Assembly (NCBI RefSeq): GCF_003461245.1
Contig: NZ_QTWS01000008.1
Location: 1-64,000 of the forward strand
Length of the DNA stretch: 64,000 nucleotides
Origin: Blautia sp. AF19-10LB
GTDB taxonomy: Bacteria > Bacillota > Clostridia > Lachnospirales > Lachnospiraceae
Direction: 5' to 3'
In this document: piece by piece, positions 23,043 through 32,625 of the stretch
How positions within the stretch are numbered: the stretch's first letter is position 1
Layout of the letters: each line of letters starts with the position of its first letter
Notes under the pieces: generated by a model
What the model saw: the letters and a program-made list of their open reading frames with translations, nothing else
What the model was told of the DNA's origin: nothing
Databases searched by the model: none
Position numbers and translations under genes: made by a program

Positions 23043-24212
23043 TTAACATATGATACGATACGTATCTTTTTTATTGTCTGCCGGAATCTCCACAATCTGA
23101 CAGGTTCCATTTTTGCTGGCATTCACAGTAGTGCTGTCCTGAACCGCATTCAGGACGGTAATACTGATCTTTCCATCCAGAAGACTTAAATTCTGATCAT
23201 ATTTCCCTGCGGAAAGGATCAAAAGCCTTGTAAAATATTTCTCCATATGTCCTGTCGCAAAATATTTCAATCCGTCTCCACCGTTATCCTGGATCCGGCA
23301 GGCAAGCCACTGTGTCAGCATCTTCTGATAGTCACTTTTATTCCTGATCTCCGTCAGATGTAGACCATTTGGACCTGGAAAAGCAATACAGAAAGGAACT
23401 CCTTTCATGATAAACTGCTGTCCGACTGCCACTCCAATCCCGACTGCCGCATTCACTTCCCTGGCTGAAACTGTCTCTCCAAGCTGTTTACGTCCAAAAT
23501 CCGGAAGGATTACAACATTGTAGTGAGAAGGATCGCTGGCTTCCTTAAGAATCAGTGTGTCGGTCTTACTGGAAAGTTTCCAGTGGATCGAGCGTATATC
23601 ATCTCCTGGCACATATTCACGGATATCAAAGATCTCGCTCAGATCATTTCCCTTGCGGTTCTGGATCATTCCTTCCTCCTGCGGTGCACCCGCCATGTTT
23701 TTGTCCAGTTCCACACGGATATCCATCGTTTCCGGATAAACGACTGTCCGAATTGCCCTGGGCTTTTTCCCTCCGGCCCTGAACAGTTTGAACAGGTCAA
23801 AAATCCAGATATTCTGACATTCTATACAGGTTTCTCCACAGAAATCTGTTTCTGCCGGAATCTCAAAATGATTTCTGCGGCCACTGAGACTCATCAGAAA
23901 CTTCCTGTGTTCTACTGTATCAAACATTTCATTCCTGATCTCCAGTTCTGCCATTACATAACCCGCCGCATGAAAAAAATGTTCAGAACTGATATCCACA
24001 GACAGAAAAACTTCCTGTCCTTCCTTAACTGCCGGCGCAATTGTCAACACTGTCTCGATACTCCGGATATCCCTTCGAAGGAACAGATACATTGCCACAG
24101 CAAGCGTCATAAGCAGAACGACCGAATAAAGCATAAAAGGTCTGCTGTAAGCAAACAGCAGTATCATACATCCTGAAAAAGCAAGGATATAACCTAACCG
24201 ATTTTTCCACAT
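23043..24212 (-). CDS. DUF58 domain protein
   Basis: A 389-residue protein with two N-terminal membrane helices (about 8-48) and the DUF58 signature EYVPGDDIRSIHWKLSSKTD near residue 215. The C-terminal half has a von Willebrand factor A-like layout (VVILPDFGRKQ, LLILSAGKYD). DUF58 proteins are regular partners of MoxR ATPases and are thought to form a chaperone-like or membrane-remodelling pair. The gene lies 6 bp after the MoxR stop, on the same strand. Its molecular role is not established for the family. Confidence 0.88.
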   Translation of the reverse strand: MWKNRLGYILAFSGCMILLFAYSRPFMLYSVVLLMTLAVAMYLFLRRDIRSIETVLTIAPAVKEGQEVFLSVDISSEHFFHAAGYVMAELEIRNEMFDTVEHRKFLMSLSGRRNHFEIPAETDFCGETCIECQNIWIFDLFKLFRAGGKKPRAIRTVVYPETMDIRVELDKNMAGAPQEEGMIQNRKGNDLSEIFDIREYVPGDDIRSIHWKLSSKTDTLILKEASDPSHYNVVILPDFGRKQLGETVSAREVNAAVGIGVAVGQQFIMKGVPFCIAFPGPNGLHLTEIRNKSDYQKMLTQWLACRIQDNGGDGLKYFATGHMEKYFTRLLILSAGKYDQNLSLLDGKISITVLNAVQDSTTVNASKNGTCQIVEIPADNKKDTYRIIC

Positions 24213-24218
24213 ATCTGC

Positions 24219-25160
24219 TTACCTTTCTTCTGCTGATGCAGGTCTGACTTTGGTAAGGATATCTTCCAGAAGCGCCCTTGCTGTGACTCCCTCCACCTGT
24301 GCCTGTGGACGCATGACCAGTCTGTGGGCACAGACATCTGCAAATACATTCTGCACATCCTCCGGGATCACATAATTTCTTTCGTTCAGGACAGCACTTG
24401 CCTTTGCCATCTTCACCAGAGCAGAAACACCTCGCGGTGAGATACCCAGTTCTACCAGCGGATGTTCTCTCGTCTCTTCGCAGAGAAGAATTGCATATTT
24501 CAGCACGCTGTCTGTCATACGGACAGAAGTAAGATAATTCTGGACTTCCAGGATATTCTGTGCACTTGTCACAGTCCTGAGATCCAGAAGCGGATTACTG
24601 TAGCGCTGCGCGTTGATGATCTTCATCTGGTTCTCGAGTGTCGGATATCCAATGGAAAGGCACACCATAAAGCGGTCAAGCTGTGATTCCGGAAGCGGCT
24701 GTGTTCCGGCAAAACCAAGCGGGTTCTCCGTCGCAATACATACAAATGGAACCGGAAGTTCATGCGTCACACCATCAAGGCTGATCGTATGCTCTTCCAT
24801 AACCTCAAGAAGTGCCGCCTGAGTCTTTGGAGAAGTTCGGTTAATCTCATCAGCAAGAAGAAGCTGGCAGTTTGCAGCTCCTTCTCTGTATTCAAACTGA
24901 TTCTTTTCTCTGTTGTACATATTAAAGCCTGTGATATCTGACGGCAGCGTATCTGTGGTAAACTGAATACGCTTATTACTCAGTCCCAGAACCTTGGCAA
25001 ACGCCAGGGCCAGGGTTGTTTTGCCTACACCGGGACAGTCTTCCAGAAGGACATGTCCACCCGCGTAGATCGTCATCAGCACTTTTTCGATGATATTATT
25101 CTTGCCAATGAACGCTTTGTTTACTTCTTCTATGATTTCTCTGGATTGTTCAACGATCAT
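24219..25160 (-). CDS. MoxR-family AAA+ ATPase
   Basis: A 313-residue AAA+ protein of full family length. Walker A is EDCPGVGKTTLALAFA (about 40), Walker B is LLLADEINRTSPKTQAALLE (about 100), sensor 1 lies in CIATENPLGFAGTQPLPESQ, and the C-terminal lid contains LGISPRGVSALVKMAKASAV. MoxR proteins act as chaperones with von Willebrand-type partners, here probably the next gene (DUF58). Its ATG overlaps the stop of the LRR gene as ATGA (25157-25160), so translation is coupled. Confidence 0.93.
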   Translation of the reverse strand: MIVEQSREIIEEVNKAFIGKNNIIEKVLMTIYAGGHVLLEDCPGVGKTTLALAFAKVLGLSNKRIQFTTDTLPSDITGFNMYNREKNQFEYREGAANCQLLLADEINRTSPKTQAALLEVMEEHTISLDGVTHELPVPFVCIATENPLGFAGTQPLPESQLDRFMVCLSIGYPTLENQMKIINAQRYSNPLLDLRTVTSAQNILEVQNYLTSVRMTDSVLKYAILLCEETREHPLVELGISPRGVSALVKMAKASAVLNERNYVIPEDVQNVFADVCAHRLVMRPQAQVEGVTARALLEDILTKVRPASAEER

Positions 25161-28100
25161 TCCTGTATTTCCTCCTCATTTTCCACAGATCCTTCTACGT
25201 CAGTCTCTGCTTCTGGTTCTTCATCTTCTGATGTATCTTCTGTATCTTCTATGTCTTCTGGTCCGTCATCTTCTGAATTATCCTGCTCCGGATCTGATAC
25301 AATCTCATCTTCTGCTGGAATTTCGAAGGATATACTGTCGTCTGTTTCCTCTGTTTCCTGTGTTTCTTCTGCTTCTTCCTCAACGTTCGGGATTTCATTA
25401 CCGGACAGTTCTTCACCCAAAGTATCAGTCTCTTTCTTCTCTTCTTTCGGATCAAGTCCCATCATCACGCGAATCCTGTTTTCTGCCGGAAGGAGACGCC
25501 TGGATATTTCTTTGTCGATTTCTTCATCTGTCGGAGCTGTTCCATCCTCGCCTGTCAGATCATTTATGACAGCCTGTTTTACCGCATCCAGATCCGCATA
25601 ACCAGCCAGCGCATAACGCCATTCCTCAATATAGTTTGCCTCACAGCCTTCCGGTACATGGATTTCAAGCTTACTGTCATCCACACCAAAACTGTATTCT
25701 GTATCATCTGAACTTCTCTGAAGCTTAAGCGGTGTCTCACTCTGGAAATTAAGAACCAGTTTCTCTGAATTCACACCAGAGAAAGTATTTTCGCTGATTC
25801 CGATGACAGTAGACGGAATCGTTACAGAACTCAGGTTGCTGCATTTTGAAAACGCTCCTGACGCAATGTAATTTACGGAAGTTGCCAGTGGAAGTTCCAT
25901 TTTCTCTTTTTCGGCTGCAATGTCCAGATTCTGTATATAGGACGGCGCACCGATCAGTGTCACCTCATAATCACCGGAATTGTAACGATACGGGTAAAAA
26001 TCTGTTGGCTCTGTCACCTGTTCTGCTCCGAGCATGGTACGGATATTATTCTCGGATTCGAGAAGTCTCTGCTCCAGAATACTGTCAATCTGTTCATCCG
26101 GCAGGAACTCCCATGTATCCCAGTCAATAAATTCCCACTGAAGGTCGGACCACATACGAAGATAAGCGGTGTCGCTGCCCAGCTCATAATATCCGCAGAA
26201 CAGATAACGCCACTTTTTGGCAAAAGCAGCCTCATTGCCCGCCATCACATGAAGCTTAATGTGTTCCACTTCTTCCTCTCTGGTCCAGTAACTGTTAAAC
26301 TGGAACGGCTGTGTTCCATAAATGGAAAGTTCCGGTTCTCCTCCGGTAAATGTGATATCTGTCAGAGAAGAACATCCATCAAAAACATTCGCATACAGAT
26401 AACTGTTTAATCCAAACTCTCCTAATGTCACAGAGGTAAGAGAACTGCATCCTGCAAAAATGCCTTCCGCAAACTGAATACTGTATCCCGGTACCACTGC
26501 TGATGTAATGTTCTTACAGCCGGCAAATACGTCAGAACTGACAAACGGATTATCCTGGAGAATAACATCTCCTCCAAGCTGTGAATTCGCAAATGCCCCC
26601 GGGTCAAATGCCCAGAGTCCCCAAAGTTCCTCCCAGTTCAGTGTAAAACTTCCACTCTCGGAACATGTCTTTTCCATGGCATAGGAAAAAATCTCCTGTG
26701 TCGTCCATGGCAGTTCTACCTGATCTGCCATCGTGAGTCCGCTTCGAATAGCAAGCCACGGACTTCCGTATTCATTCAGGCCATACAGCATTCTGCCTTC
26801 GCCGCCAATATCCACGATATCGTATCCATAAACACCGGAATCTTCCGTAAAGTTTACGCATCTTGCAGAATATCCATCAGCATTCGTCGGTACATATACC
26901 ATGCTGTTCCCGGCAGAATCATGAAGTTCCGGTACTGAGTCATCTTCCAGATAACCCGTCATTGCATTGGATGCAAGAAATCTGAGCGAATCACAGTTTT
27001 CAAATGCCATATTCCCAATCGTAATTGTATCCTTGTTATTGATCAGCGCGCCCTGAAGTGATGTACATCCTTTAAATGCCTGATATCCGATATTGTCGAC
27101 ACTTTCCGGAAGGATCGCCCAGATAAGCTCTGTACAGTTTTCAAATGCATTATCATCAATCGCATTAATTGTCAGTACCGTTCCGTCCGCAGCAGTCACT
27201 GTACCGTCAAAATATGTAATATCCTTTGGTGCCTCGATCAGAACTGTCTCTTCTTTATCATTCCGGATCGTGCTGCTGTAGATATAGCCTTCTGTAGAAG
27301 TTCCAAGCAGTTCTACAGAAATTTCCGGTGACGCGCCGGCTTTCTGAAGCTGTTCCTGCACAGAATCATACTGTTCCTGAGAGTAACAGCGGATTATCTC
27401 TATCCGACTGTCGGACAGACATTCTGCCTCCAGCTCCACTGTACTGCCGTTTCCTGGCATAATAAGGGTCGAAGTCCCTTCCACACCCTCAAATGCTCCA
27501 TTCTGAATGACTTTTACACTGTTTGGCAGAACATAAGACGTTCTTCCTGTATTAAGGATCTTGCGGAGTTTTCTCTCATTACTTACAATTCCCTCATTCT
27601 GTACCGTATAAGTAATTTCAGGATTTTCTTCTGCTGCCACTGTATTATCATTTCCCTCTGCTGCCTTGTAATTCTGTTCAAGAAAAGCATTCAGAAGATT
27701 ATCATCTATGATCGTCTTGCATCCATGAAGATTCTGATAGCTGATCTCCGGCATCAGATCCAGTGTCCTTGCCTCAAGATACAGTTCACTCAGATTGTTG
27801 TCAGCAGTCAGGCTTACCTTTGTTACGGTTTCCGGCACAGTCAGTTTTTCCATTTTATGTGGAATTGCCAGGTAGCTGGTCTGATCTTTATTGGTCAGAA
27901 CCCCTTCTTTTGTAGCAGAATAATTACGGTTTCCGGAGCTTACCAGATATCCCTGGTCTACATCCAGTCCGCCTTCTGTGTCCTCAATGTACAGAACCGT
28001 ATCCGGAATTTCAAGGTAATCTGTATTCAGCCCGGCACCTGCATCAATAATAACTGCCTGTATGTATTCCGGAACACTCACCTTGCGGTACTGACGTTTA

Positions 28101-29638
28101 TCAGTTCCAATATAATACGCTTCCTGTGCCTTGTCCGTAAATCCTGTGAGAGTCTGAAGATAACAGAGGTTCATGTACTGGTCGCCCACCTCATAGTTAT
28201 CCGACATCCACTCATAGACAAGTTTGGCAGTATATCTGGAATCCAATGGAATTTTGTCTGCCGGTTCCAGAATGTGACGACCTTTTGTGACTTTATAAAG
28301 CCACGGCACCAGTTCCCCGTCTTCTTCCCATCCCGGAAACAGGCTGGTGAGCTGATTACCGGATATAATATTGTCCTGATAACGGAAAAGGTTGAAAATT
28401 TCTCCCAGTTCCGGATGCTGTTCTGTATTCAGAATATCATCTTCAAGAATCACCTGTTCTTCTTCATCAACCCGATTAGCGAGAACAAAGATACGGTTTC
28501 CCTTTGGAATGTAAGAAACCAGTTTCTTTTTCCAGTTGGAATCTTTGGCTGACATTCGGTATGATACACGGATGAGCATCTTTCCTTCTTCGAGGCCTTC
28601 CGGAATCGTTAACGGGAAATCTGTCTTCCAGCTCTGGCCGCCGTCAAACGAAACTGCTTCAATACGGATATACTTATCCAGTGCATCTGCTCCCCACAGA
28701 TAACCGTTGCCGTCCTTGCCATATACCAGCGTATCCAGTGAATTATAGACATCCCTTTTTGTCACTTTCTGGTCTTCATAAAGGACACTTCCGCTGTTAT
28801 AGCTGGACTGTTCAATTACAATACTTGTATTACTTCCGTCTTCTTTATCATCAGATGCCGGTGTCACCCCTTCTACATAAGGTTTGAATGTGATCAGACC
28901 GGTACCTCCTCCAATTGTCGGATTTGATTTCGTGGATTCCGGATCCTTGATTGAACTGGATGGTCTTGAAGGTGTAGTTGTTGGTGCTGGTGCCGTAGTC
29001 GGTGCCGGTGCTGAAGTTGGCACCGGAGTCGGCGTTGTCTTTGTTGTATTGTTTCCGGAACTGGAACCAGGAGTTTTGGTCGGTGAAGGGCTGTTGTTGT
29101 CTGTTTTGCTGTTATTCTTCTTAGTTTCTGAGGAACTTCCCGACTTATCTGTACCTGAAGAATTACTACTGCTGCTTCCATTTCCTCCATTCTGCGTGGT
29201 ACCATTTAATTCTGTATCCGCTTTGGAAGGATCTTTGACTATGCTATAGGTTTCTTCCGGTTTCTGCTGTTCTTCCTCCTGCTGATCCTGCTTTGGAATA
29301 TCACTTCCTGTATTCTCTCCGTCCAGAAGTCCTACTGCCTTTGTACTCACCTGTTCATTCTCAAACAGATAGTCCGCCTGGTCTTTGAGCTCGGTGCTTT
29401 CTTTTTCCTGATCGTCCTGTTTATCTTTGAGAAGACTGCTTTCTTTGCTATCGTCTTTCTTCTTACGGTCTACGCCAGATTCGTCACCGTCAAATACGAC
29501 CTGATTCGTCTGGATCTCCTGGTCATTCTGAAACGGTTTGAAATCTGTTCCTGACTTATAAGCTGATGCTATGGCAACGGTGCCGGCTGCAAGAACCGGT
29601 ACTATTGTAACAGCAAGTCCGATTTTTTTCTTGTTCAT
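25157..29638 (-). CDS. Giant BspA-like leucine-rich repeat surface protein
   Basis: A 1493-residue exported protein. An N-terminal hydrophobic segment (residues 5-27) acts as signal or anchor. It is followed by an acidic Lys/Asp/Glu stretch and a Pro/Thr/Ser-rich linker (about 180-235; TPTPVPTSAPAPTT). From about 560 onward come irregular LRR_5 (BspA-type) repeats such as AFEGVEGTSTLIMP, NAFENCTELIWAILP, AFKGCTSLQGAL, and SGAFSKCSNLSSVTIPSTV. The last 110 residues are extremely acidic (Glu/Asp). There is no LPXTG sorting signal. BspA-type proteins usually bind host or matrix ligands. It is placed between a sensor kinase (4-bp overlap) and MoxR (4-bp overlap), an unusual position for an adhesin. 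Confidence 0.88.
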   Translation of the reverse strand: MNKKKIGLAVTIVPVLAAGTVAIASAYKSGTDFKPFQNDQEIQTNQVVFDGDESGVDRKKKDDSKESSLLKDKQDDQEKESTELKDQADYLFENEQVSTKAVGLLDGENTGSDIPKQDQQEEEQQKPEETYSIVKDPSKADTELNGTTQNGGNGSSSSNSSGTDKSGSSSETKKNNSKTDNNSPSPTKTPGSSSGNNTTKTTPTPVPTSAPAPTTAPAPTTTPSRPSSSIKDPESTKSNPTIGGGTGLITFKPYVEGVTPASDDKEDGSNTSIVIEQSSYNSGSVLYEDQKVTKRDVYNSLDTLVYGKDGNGYLWGADALDKYIRIEAVSFDGGQSWKTDFPLTIPEGLEEGKMLIRVSYRMSAKDSNWKKKLVSYIPKGNRIFVLANRVDEEEQVILEDDILNTEQHPELGEIFNLFRYQDNIISGNQLTSLFPGWEEDGELVPWLYKVTKGRHILEPADKIPLDSRYTAKLVYEWMSDNYEVGDQYMNLCYLQTLTGFTDKAQEAYYIGTDKRQYRKVSVPEYIQAVIIDAGAGLNTDYLEIPDTVLYIEDTEGGLDVDQGYLVSSGNRNYSATKEGVLTNKDQTSYLAIPHKMEKLTVPETVTKVSLTADNNLSELYLEARTLDLMPEISYQNLHGCKTIIDDNLLNAFLEQNYKAAEGNDNTVAAEENPEITYTVQNEGIVSNERKLRKILNTGRTSYVLPNSVKVIQNGAFEGVEGTSTLIMPGNGSTVELEAECLSDSRIEIIRCYSQEQYDSVQEQLQKAGASPEISVELLGTSTEGYIYSSTIRNDKEETVLIEAPKDITYFDGTVTAADGTVLTINAIDDNAFENCTELIWAILPESVDNIGYQAFKGCTSLQGALINNKDTITIGNMAFENCDSLRFLASNAMTGYLEDDSVPELHDSAGNSMVYVPTNADGYSARCVNFTEDSGVYGYDIVDIGGEGRMLYGLNEYGSPWLAIRSGLTMADQVELPWTTQEIFSYAMEKTCSESGSFTLNWEELWGLWAFDPGAFANSQLGGDVILQDNPFVSSDVFAGCKNITSAVVPGYSIQFAEGIFAGCSSLTSVTLGEFGLNSYLYANVFDGCSSLTDITFTGGEPELSIYGTQPFQFNSYWTREEEVEHIKLHVMAGNEAAFAKKWRYLFCGYYELGSDTAYLRMWSDLQWEFIDWDTWEFLPDEQIDSILEQRLLESENNIRTMLGAEQVTEPTDFYPYRYNSGDYEVTLIGAPSYIQNLDIAAEKEKMELPLATSVNYIASGAFSKCSNLSSVTIPSTVIGISENTFSGVNSEKLVLNFQSETPLKLQRSSDDTEYSFGVDDSKLEIHVPEGCEANYIEEWRYALAGYADLDAVKQAVINDLTGEDGTAPTDEEIDKEISRRLLPAENRIRVMMGLDPKEEKKETDTLGEELSGNEIPNVEEEAEETQETEETDDSISFEIPAEDEIVSDPEQDNSEDDGPEDIEDTEDTSEDEEPEAETDVEGSVENEEEIQE

Positions 29639-31377
29639 GATAGTCCCTTCTCTTTTTCTCTGAGGAATACTCCTATATTATGCTGCAATGCGGTGAAATC
29701 CACCGGTTTTGCATAATGTCCATTCATACCACTCTCGATGGAACGACGTTCGTCCTCCACAAAAGCATCTGCAGAAAGTGCAAAGATCAGTACACTCTTT
29801 GCATCCGCCCTGTTCATCTGGCGAATCTGTTTCGCTGCTGTCCGTCCATCCATGACAGGCATCTGCACATCCATAAGGATAAAATCATAATACTCTTCCG
29901 GATGTGCAGCAAAACGGTCAACTGCTTCCTGACCATTCTGTGCCAGATCGACTTCTGCACCCATCTGTTCCAGAATCTCCGTTGCGATCATGGCGTTGAT
30001 ATCATTATCCTCCGCAACAAGTATACGGCGTCCGGCAAAAGCATTGGTGTCTTCTTCCGGTTCTGCCTTGTGCTCTGAATTCTGTGTTCCTGTATCGCCC
30101 AGAGCTTCTTCTGCTGCCGGAAGATGCAGAAATACAGAGAAATCTGACCCTTTTCCCGGAGTGCTTCTTACCACGATCTCTCCGCCCATCAGTCTGACCA
30201 GATTATCGGTGATCGCCATACCAAGACCGGAACCACCGTATTTCCTTGCAGTATCACTACTCTCCTGCTCAAATGGACGGAAAATACGGTTGATAAATTC
30301 CGGTTCCATTCCGATACCTGTATCATGGACACAGATCATAAGATCTGCCATTCCATCCTGAAGCATCATCTGGCGGAACGTAACTGTGATTTCTCCCCTG
30401 CGGGTAAACTTGATTGCATTGGAAAGGAAGTTAATGATGACCTGGCTGATTCTGAGTTCATCTCCGATCACATGATCTATGGTCATATCCTCAAATTTGA
30501 TCTCATAGTGAATTCCCTCTGCTTCCAGATTCTTCGCGAACATATCGTAGAGCCGCCTGCCAAGATTTCTGAGGCTGAAACTCTTGTGTTCAAGTTCTAC
30601 CTTGCCGGCCTCGATCCTGGACATATCCAGAATGTCATTGATCAGTGCCAGCAGATGCCCGGAAAGTTCTTCCGCCTTGGTCAGATAGGTGCGCGAAGGA
30701 GCATTGCTCTCAAGACTGCTTTCTGCCAGCGTAAGCATACCCATGATTCCATTCATCGGTGTCCGGATCTCATGGGACATACGATTCAGGAATGTTGTTT
30801 TGGACTGACTTTCTTCTTCGGCTTTGCGAAGCAGTTCCTCGTACTGTTCAATCTGGTTATGCTGCTTCGTGGTGTCTGTAAAAGAAAGAAGACTGTATCT
30901 GCCGTCAGATGCACTGCTCATGGACATCGTAAGCCAGATATCATTTTTCATAGGAAATTCAAAAATTTCTGTGTGTGTACCATCCCAGTTTCGGTAATGT
31001 TCCCAGATGCCATTCCGGTGTTCTCCGGTCTGGAGGTTATGATCCAGGCAGGTCACATCATTCTGAAGTTCCTGTAAACCAACTCCAAGAAGTTTCTCTG
31101 TCCCTTCTGTTGCATAAACCGGCATTCTGTCACTTTGCCGTATCACAACACAGGCTTCATTTTCTCTGAAATTTATTTCCTTAAGAAATACGCTCTCTCC
31201 ACCCCGAAGTGTGGAACTGTTTTTTTGTTTATTCTTGTTTCGCCCTCTTTTTGCAAGCAAAAATACAGCCGCCAGTGCTTCTACGCTTCCAATTGCCACC
31301 AGCGGAAAGTGATTTCCAAGTATTGTCAGCAAATCTGCAATCTCATTCACTTTCTCACAATTCCCCCTGTTCCGCAT
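29635..31377 (-). CDS. Hybrid sensor histidine kinase/response regulator
   Basis: A 580-residue hybrid kinase. An N-terminal membrane helix (about 25-45) leads to a PAS-like domain (about 75-190), a dimerisation/phosphoacceptor domain with FLNRMSHEIRTPMNGIMGM (about 197-215), an ATPase domain (INFLSNAIKFT, DTGIGM, GSGLGMAI), and a C-terminal receiver domain (RRILVAEDNDIN, phospho-Asp in FILMDVQMPVMDG). No extracellular sensor is present; input is likely through PAS. A GTG at 31350 preceded by AGGGGGAATTG is an alternative start. It heads the operon with the LRR, MoxR, DUF58 and transglutaminase-fold genes, overlapping the LRR start by 4 bp. Confidence 0.92.
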   Translation of the reverse strand: MRNRGNCEKVNEIADLLTILGNHFPLVAIGSVEALAAVFLLAKRGRNKNKQKNSSTLRGGESVFLKEINFRENEACVVIRQSDRMPVYATEGTEKLLGVGLQELQNDVTCLDHNLQTGEHRNGIWEHYRNWDGTHTEIFEFPMKNDIWLTMSMSSASDGRYSLLSFTDTTKQHNQIEQYEELLRKAEEESQSKTTFLNRMSHEIRTPMNGIMGMLTLAESSLESNAPSRTYLTKAEELSGHLLALINDILDMSRIEAGKVELEHKSFSLRNLGRRLYDMFAKNLEAEGIHYEIKFEDMTIDHVIGDELRISQVIINFLSNAIKFTRRGEITVTFRQMMLQDGMADLMICVHDTGIGMEPEFINRIFRPFEQESSDTARKYGGSGLGMAITDNLVRLMGGEIVVRSTPGKGSDFSVFLHLPAAEEALGDTGTQNSEHKAEPEEDTNAFAGRRILVAEDNDINAMIATEILEQMGAEVDLAQNGQEAVDRFAAHPEEYYDFILMDVQMPVMDGRTAAKQIRQMNRADAKSVLIFALSADAFVEDERRSIESGMNGHYAKPVDFTALQHNIGVFLREKEKGLS

Positions 31378-31594
31378 GATCTCCCAGTCTGCGATTTTCT
31401 ACTTCTATTTATTCTACACAAAATCAACAGGAAAAGAAATAGATATTTGCCCGATTCATGCGGTTTTCGATAAGTAATTGCTAAATATATTCAACAAAAA
31501 ACACGCCTTCTGCCATATTTCTTGTCTTATTCTGTCCGAAGCCTTATAATAGGAAATATCTGTATCAAAACTTTATGTTCCAAGGAGGAAACTC

Positions 31595-32467
31595 ATGAAA
31601 CTGAATCCATTCTGTATGTGCTGTGCCATCAACAAGCAGGAAAAAAAGATCCGTGATTTTGATGACGCAGACCGAAAAACCGAATATATGAAAAAAGTCA
31701 TGGAGCTTATGGCAAATGCCGGCGAGGACGACTGTGCCCCGAGTATTTCCATTGATCTGAAAAAAATGTTCAGCGATTTCTGGGAGCAGCCCATGGAAGA
31801 TTACTCTTCCATCAAGAAAGAATTCAATCAGCTCATGCTAGATCTGGAACCATCTCTTGAGGAAACGATCCGGAACTCTGACGATCCGCTGAAAACGGCA
31901 CTTCTCTATGCACGTATCGGCAACTATATTGATTTTGCCGCACTTGCAAATGTGGATTCTGCCACTGTCCTCTCTCTTCTTAATGAAGAAAATAAGGATC
32001 CACTTGACGAAAATGAATACCGCCGCTTCCGCGAAGAACTCGCCTCTGCCTCCAGGCTTGTTTACCTGACAGATAACTGTGGTGAAGTTGTACTTGATAA
32101 GCTTGTCGTCAAACTGCTGAAAGAATTCTATCCTGAGCTTGCCATCACTGTGATCGTCCGCGGTTTCCCTGCTATCAACGATGCGACAATGGAAGATGCC
32201 GAGGAGATCGGGCTTACAGAGATTACCAGAGTCATCGGCAATGGCAATGATGTCGGCGGCACCTGGCTTCCGCATATCAGCGAGGAAGCACGGAAACTGC
32301 TTGAAACAGCAGATCTCATCATCGCCAAGGGCCAGGGCAACTATGAAACACTGCATGAATGCGGTCTCAATATTTATTATCTTTTTCTGTGTAAATGTGA
32401 ATGGTTCCAGCGTCAGTTCCATGCACATCCACTGGAAGGTATGTTCATAAATGAACGCCGGATCTGA
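31595..32467 (+). CDS. DUF89 / damage-control phosphatase-like protein
   Basis: A 290-residue protein of the DUF89 (ARMT1-like) family. Family marks are NPFCMCCAINKQEK at the N-terminus, LLYARIGNYIDFAAL (about 108-122), the metal/phosphate motif VYLTDNCGEVVLDK (about 150), and DLIIAKGQGNYETLHEC near 245. DUF89 enzymes are metal-dependent phosphatases that remove damaged or excess sugar phosphates and phosphometabolites. Ribosome site CAAGGAGGAAACTC. It stands alone, and a hairpin follows at 32470-32502. The precise substrate is not predictable. Confidence 0.85.
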   Translation: MKLNPFCMCCAINKQEKKIRDFDDADRKTEYMKKVMELMANAGEDDCAPSISIDLKKMFSDFWEQPMEDYSSIKKEFNQLMLDLEPSLEETIRNSDDPLKTALLYARIGNYIDFAALANVDSATVLSLLNEENKDPLDENEYRRFREELASASRLVYLTDNCGEVVLDKLVVKLLKEFYPELAITVIVRGFPAINDATMEDAEEIGLTEITRVIGNGNDVGGTWLPHISEEARKLLETADLIIAKGQGNYETLHECGLNIYYLFLCKCEWFQRQFHAHPLEGMFINERRI

Positions 32468-32469
32468 CG

Positions 32470-32502
32470 GATTGACGAAGCTTTTCCCCCTTTTCGTCAA
32501 TC
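32470..32502. terminator. Hairpin after the DUF89 gene
   Basis: GATTGACGAA (32470-32479) pairs with TTCGTCAATC (32493-32502) around a pyrimidine loop. It starts 3 bases after the stop codon and has no T tract, so it may be a weak terminator or an end-protecting stem. Confidence 0.5.
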
Positions 32503-32625
32503 TGTCAAGAAACCACCAAAATCTTTGTAAAAATCTTCACTGGTAAGCGTCTTTTGTTTTCGCTATACTGATAACAGTTCAAAACGAAAGCAAAAACTAC
32601 TACAATTATTTTGGAGGAATAAGAA

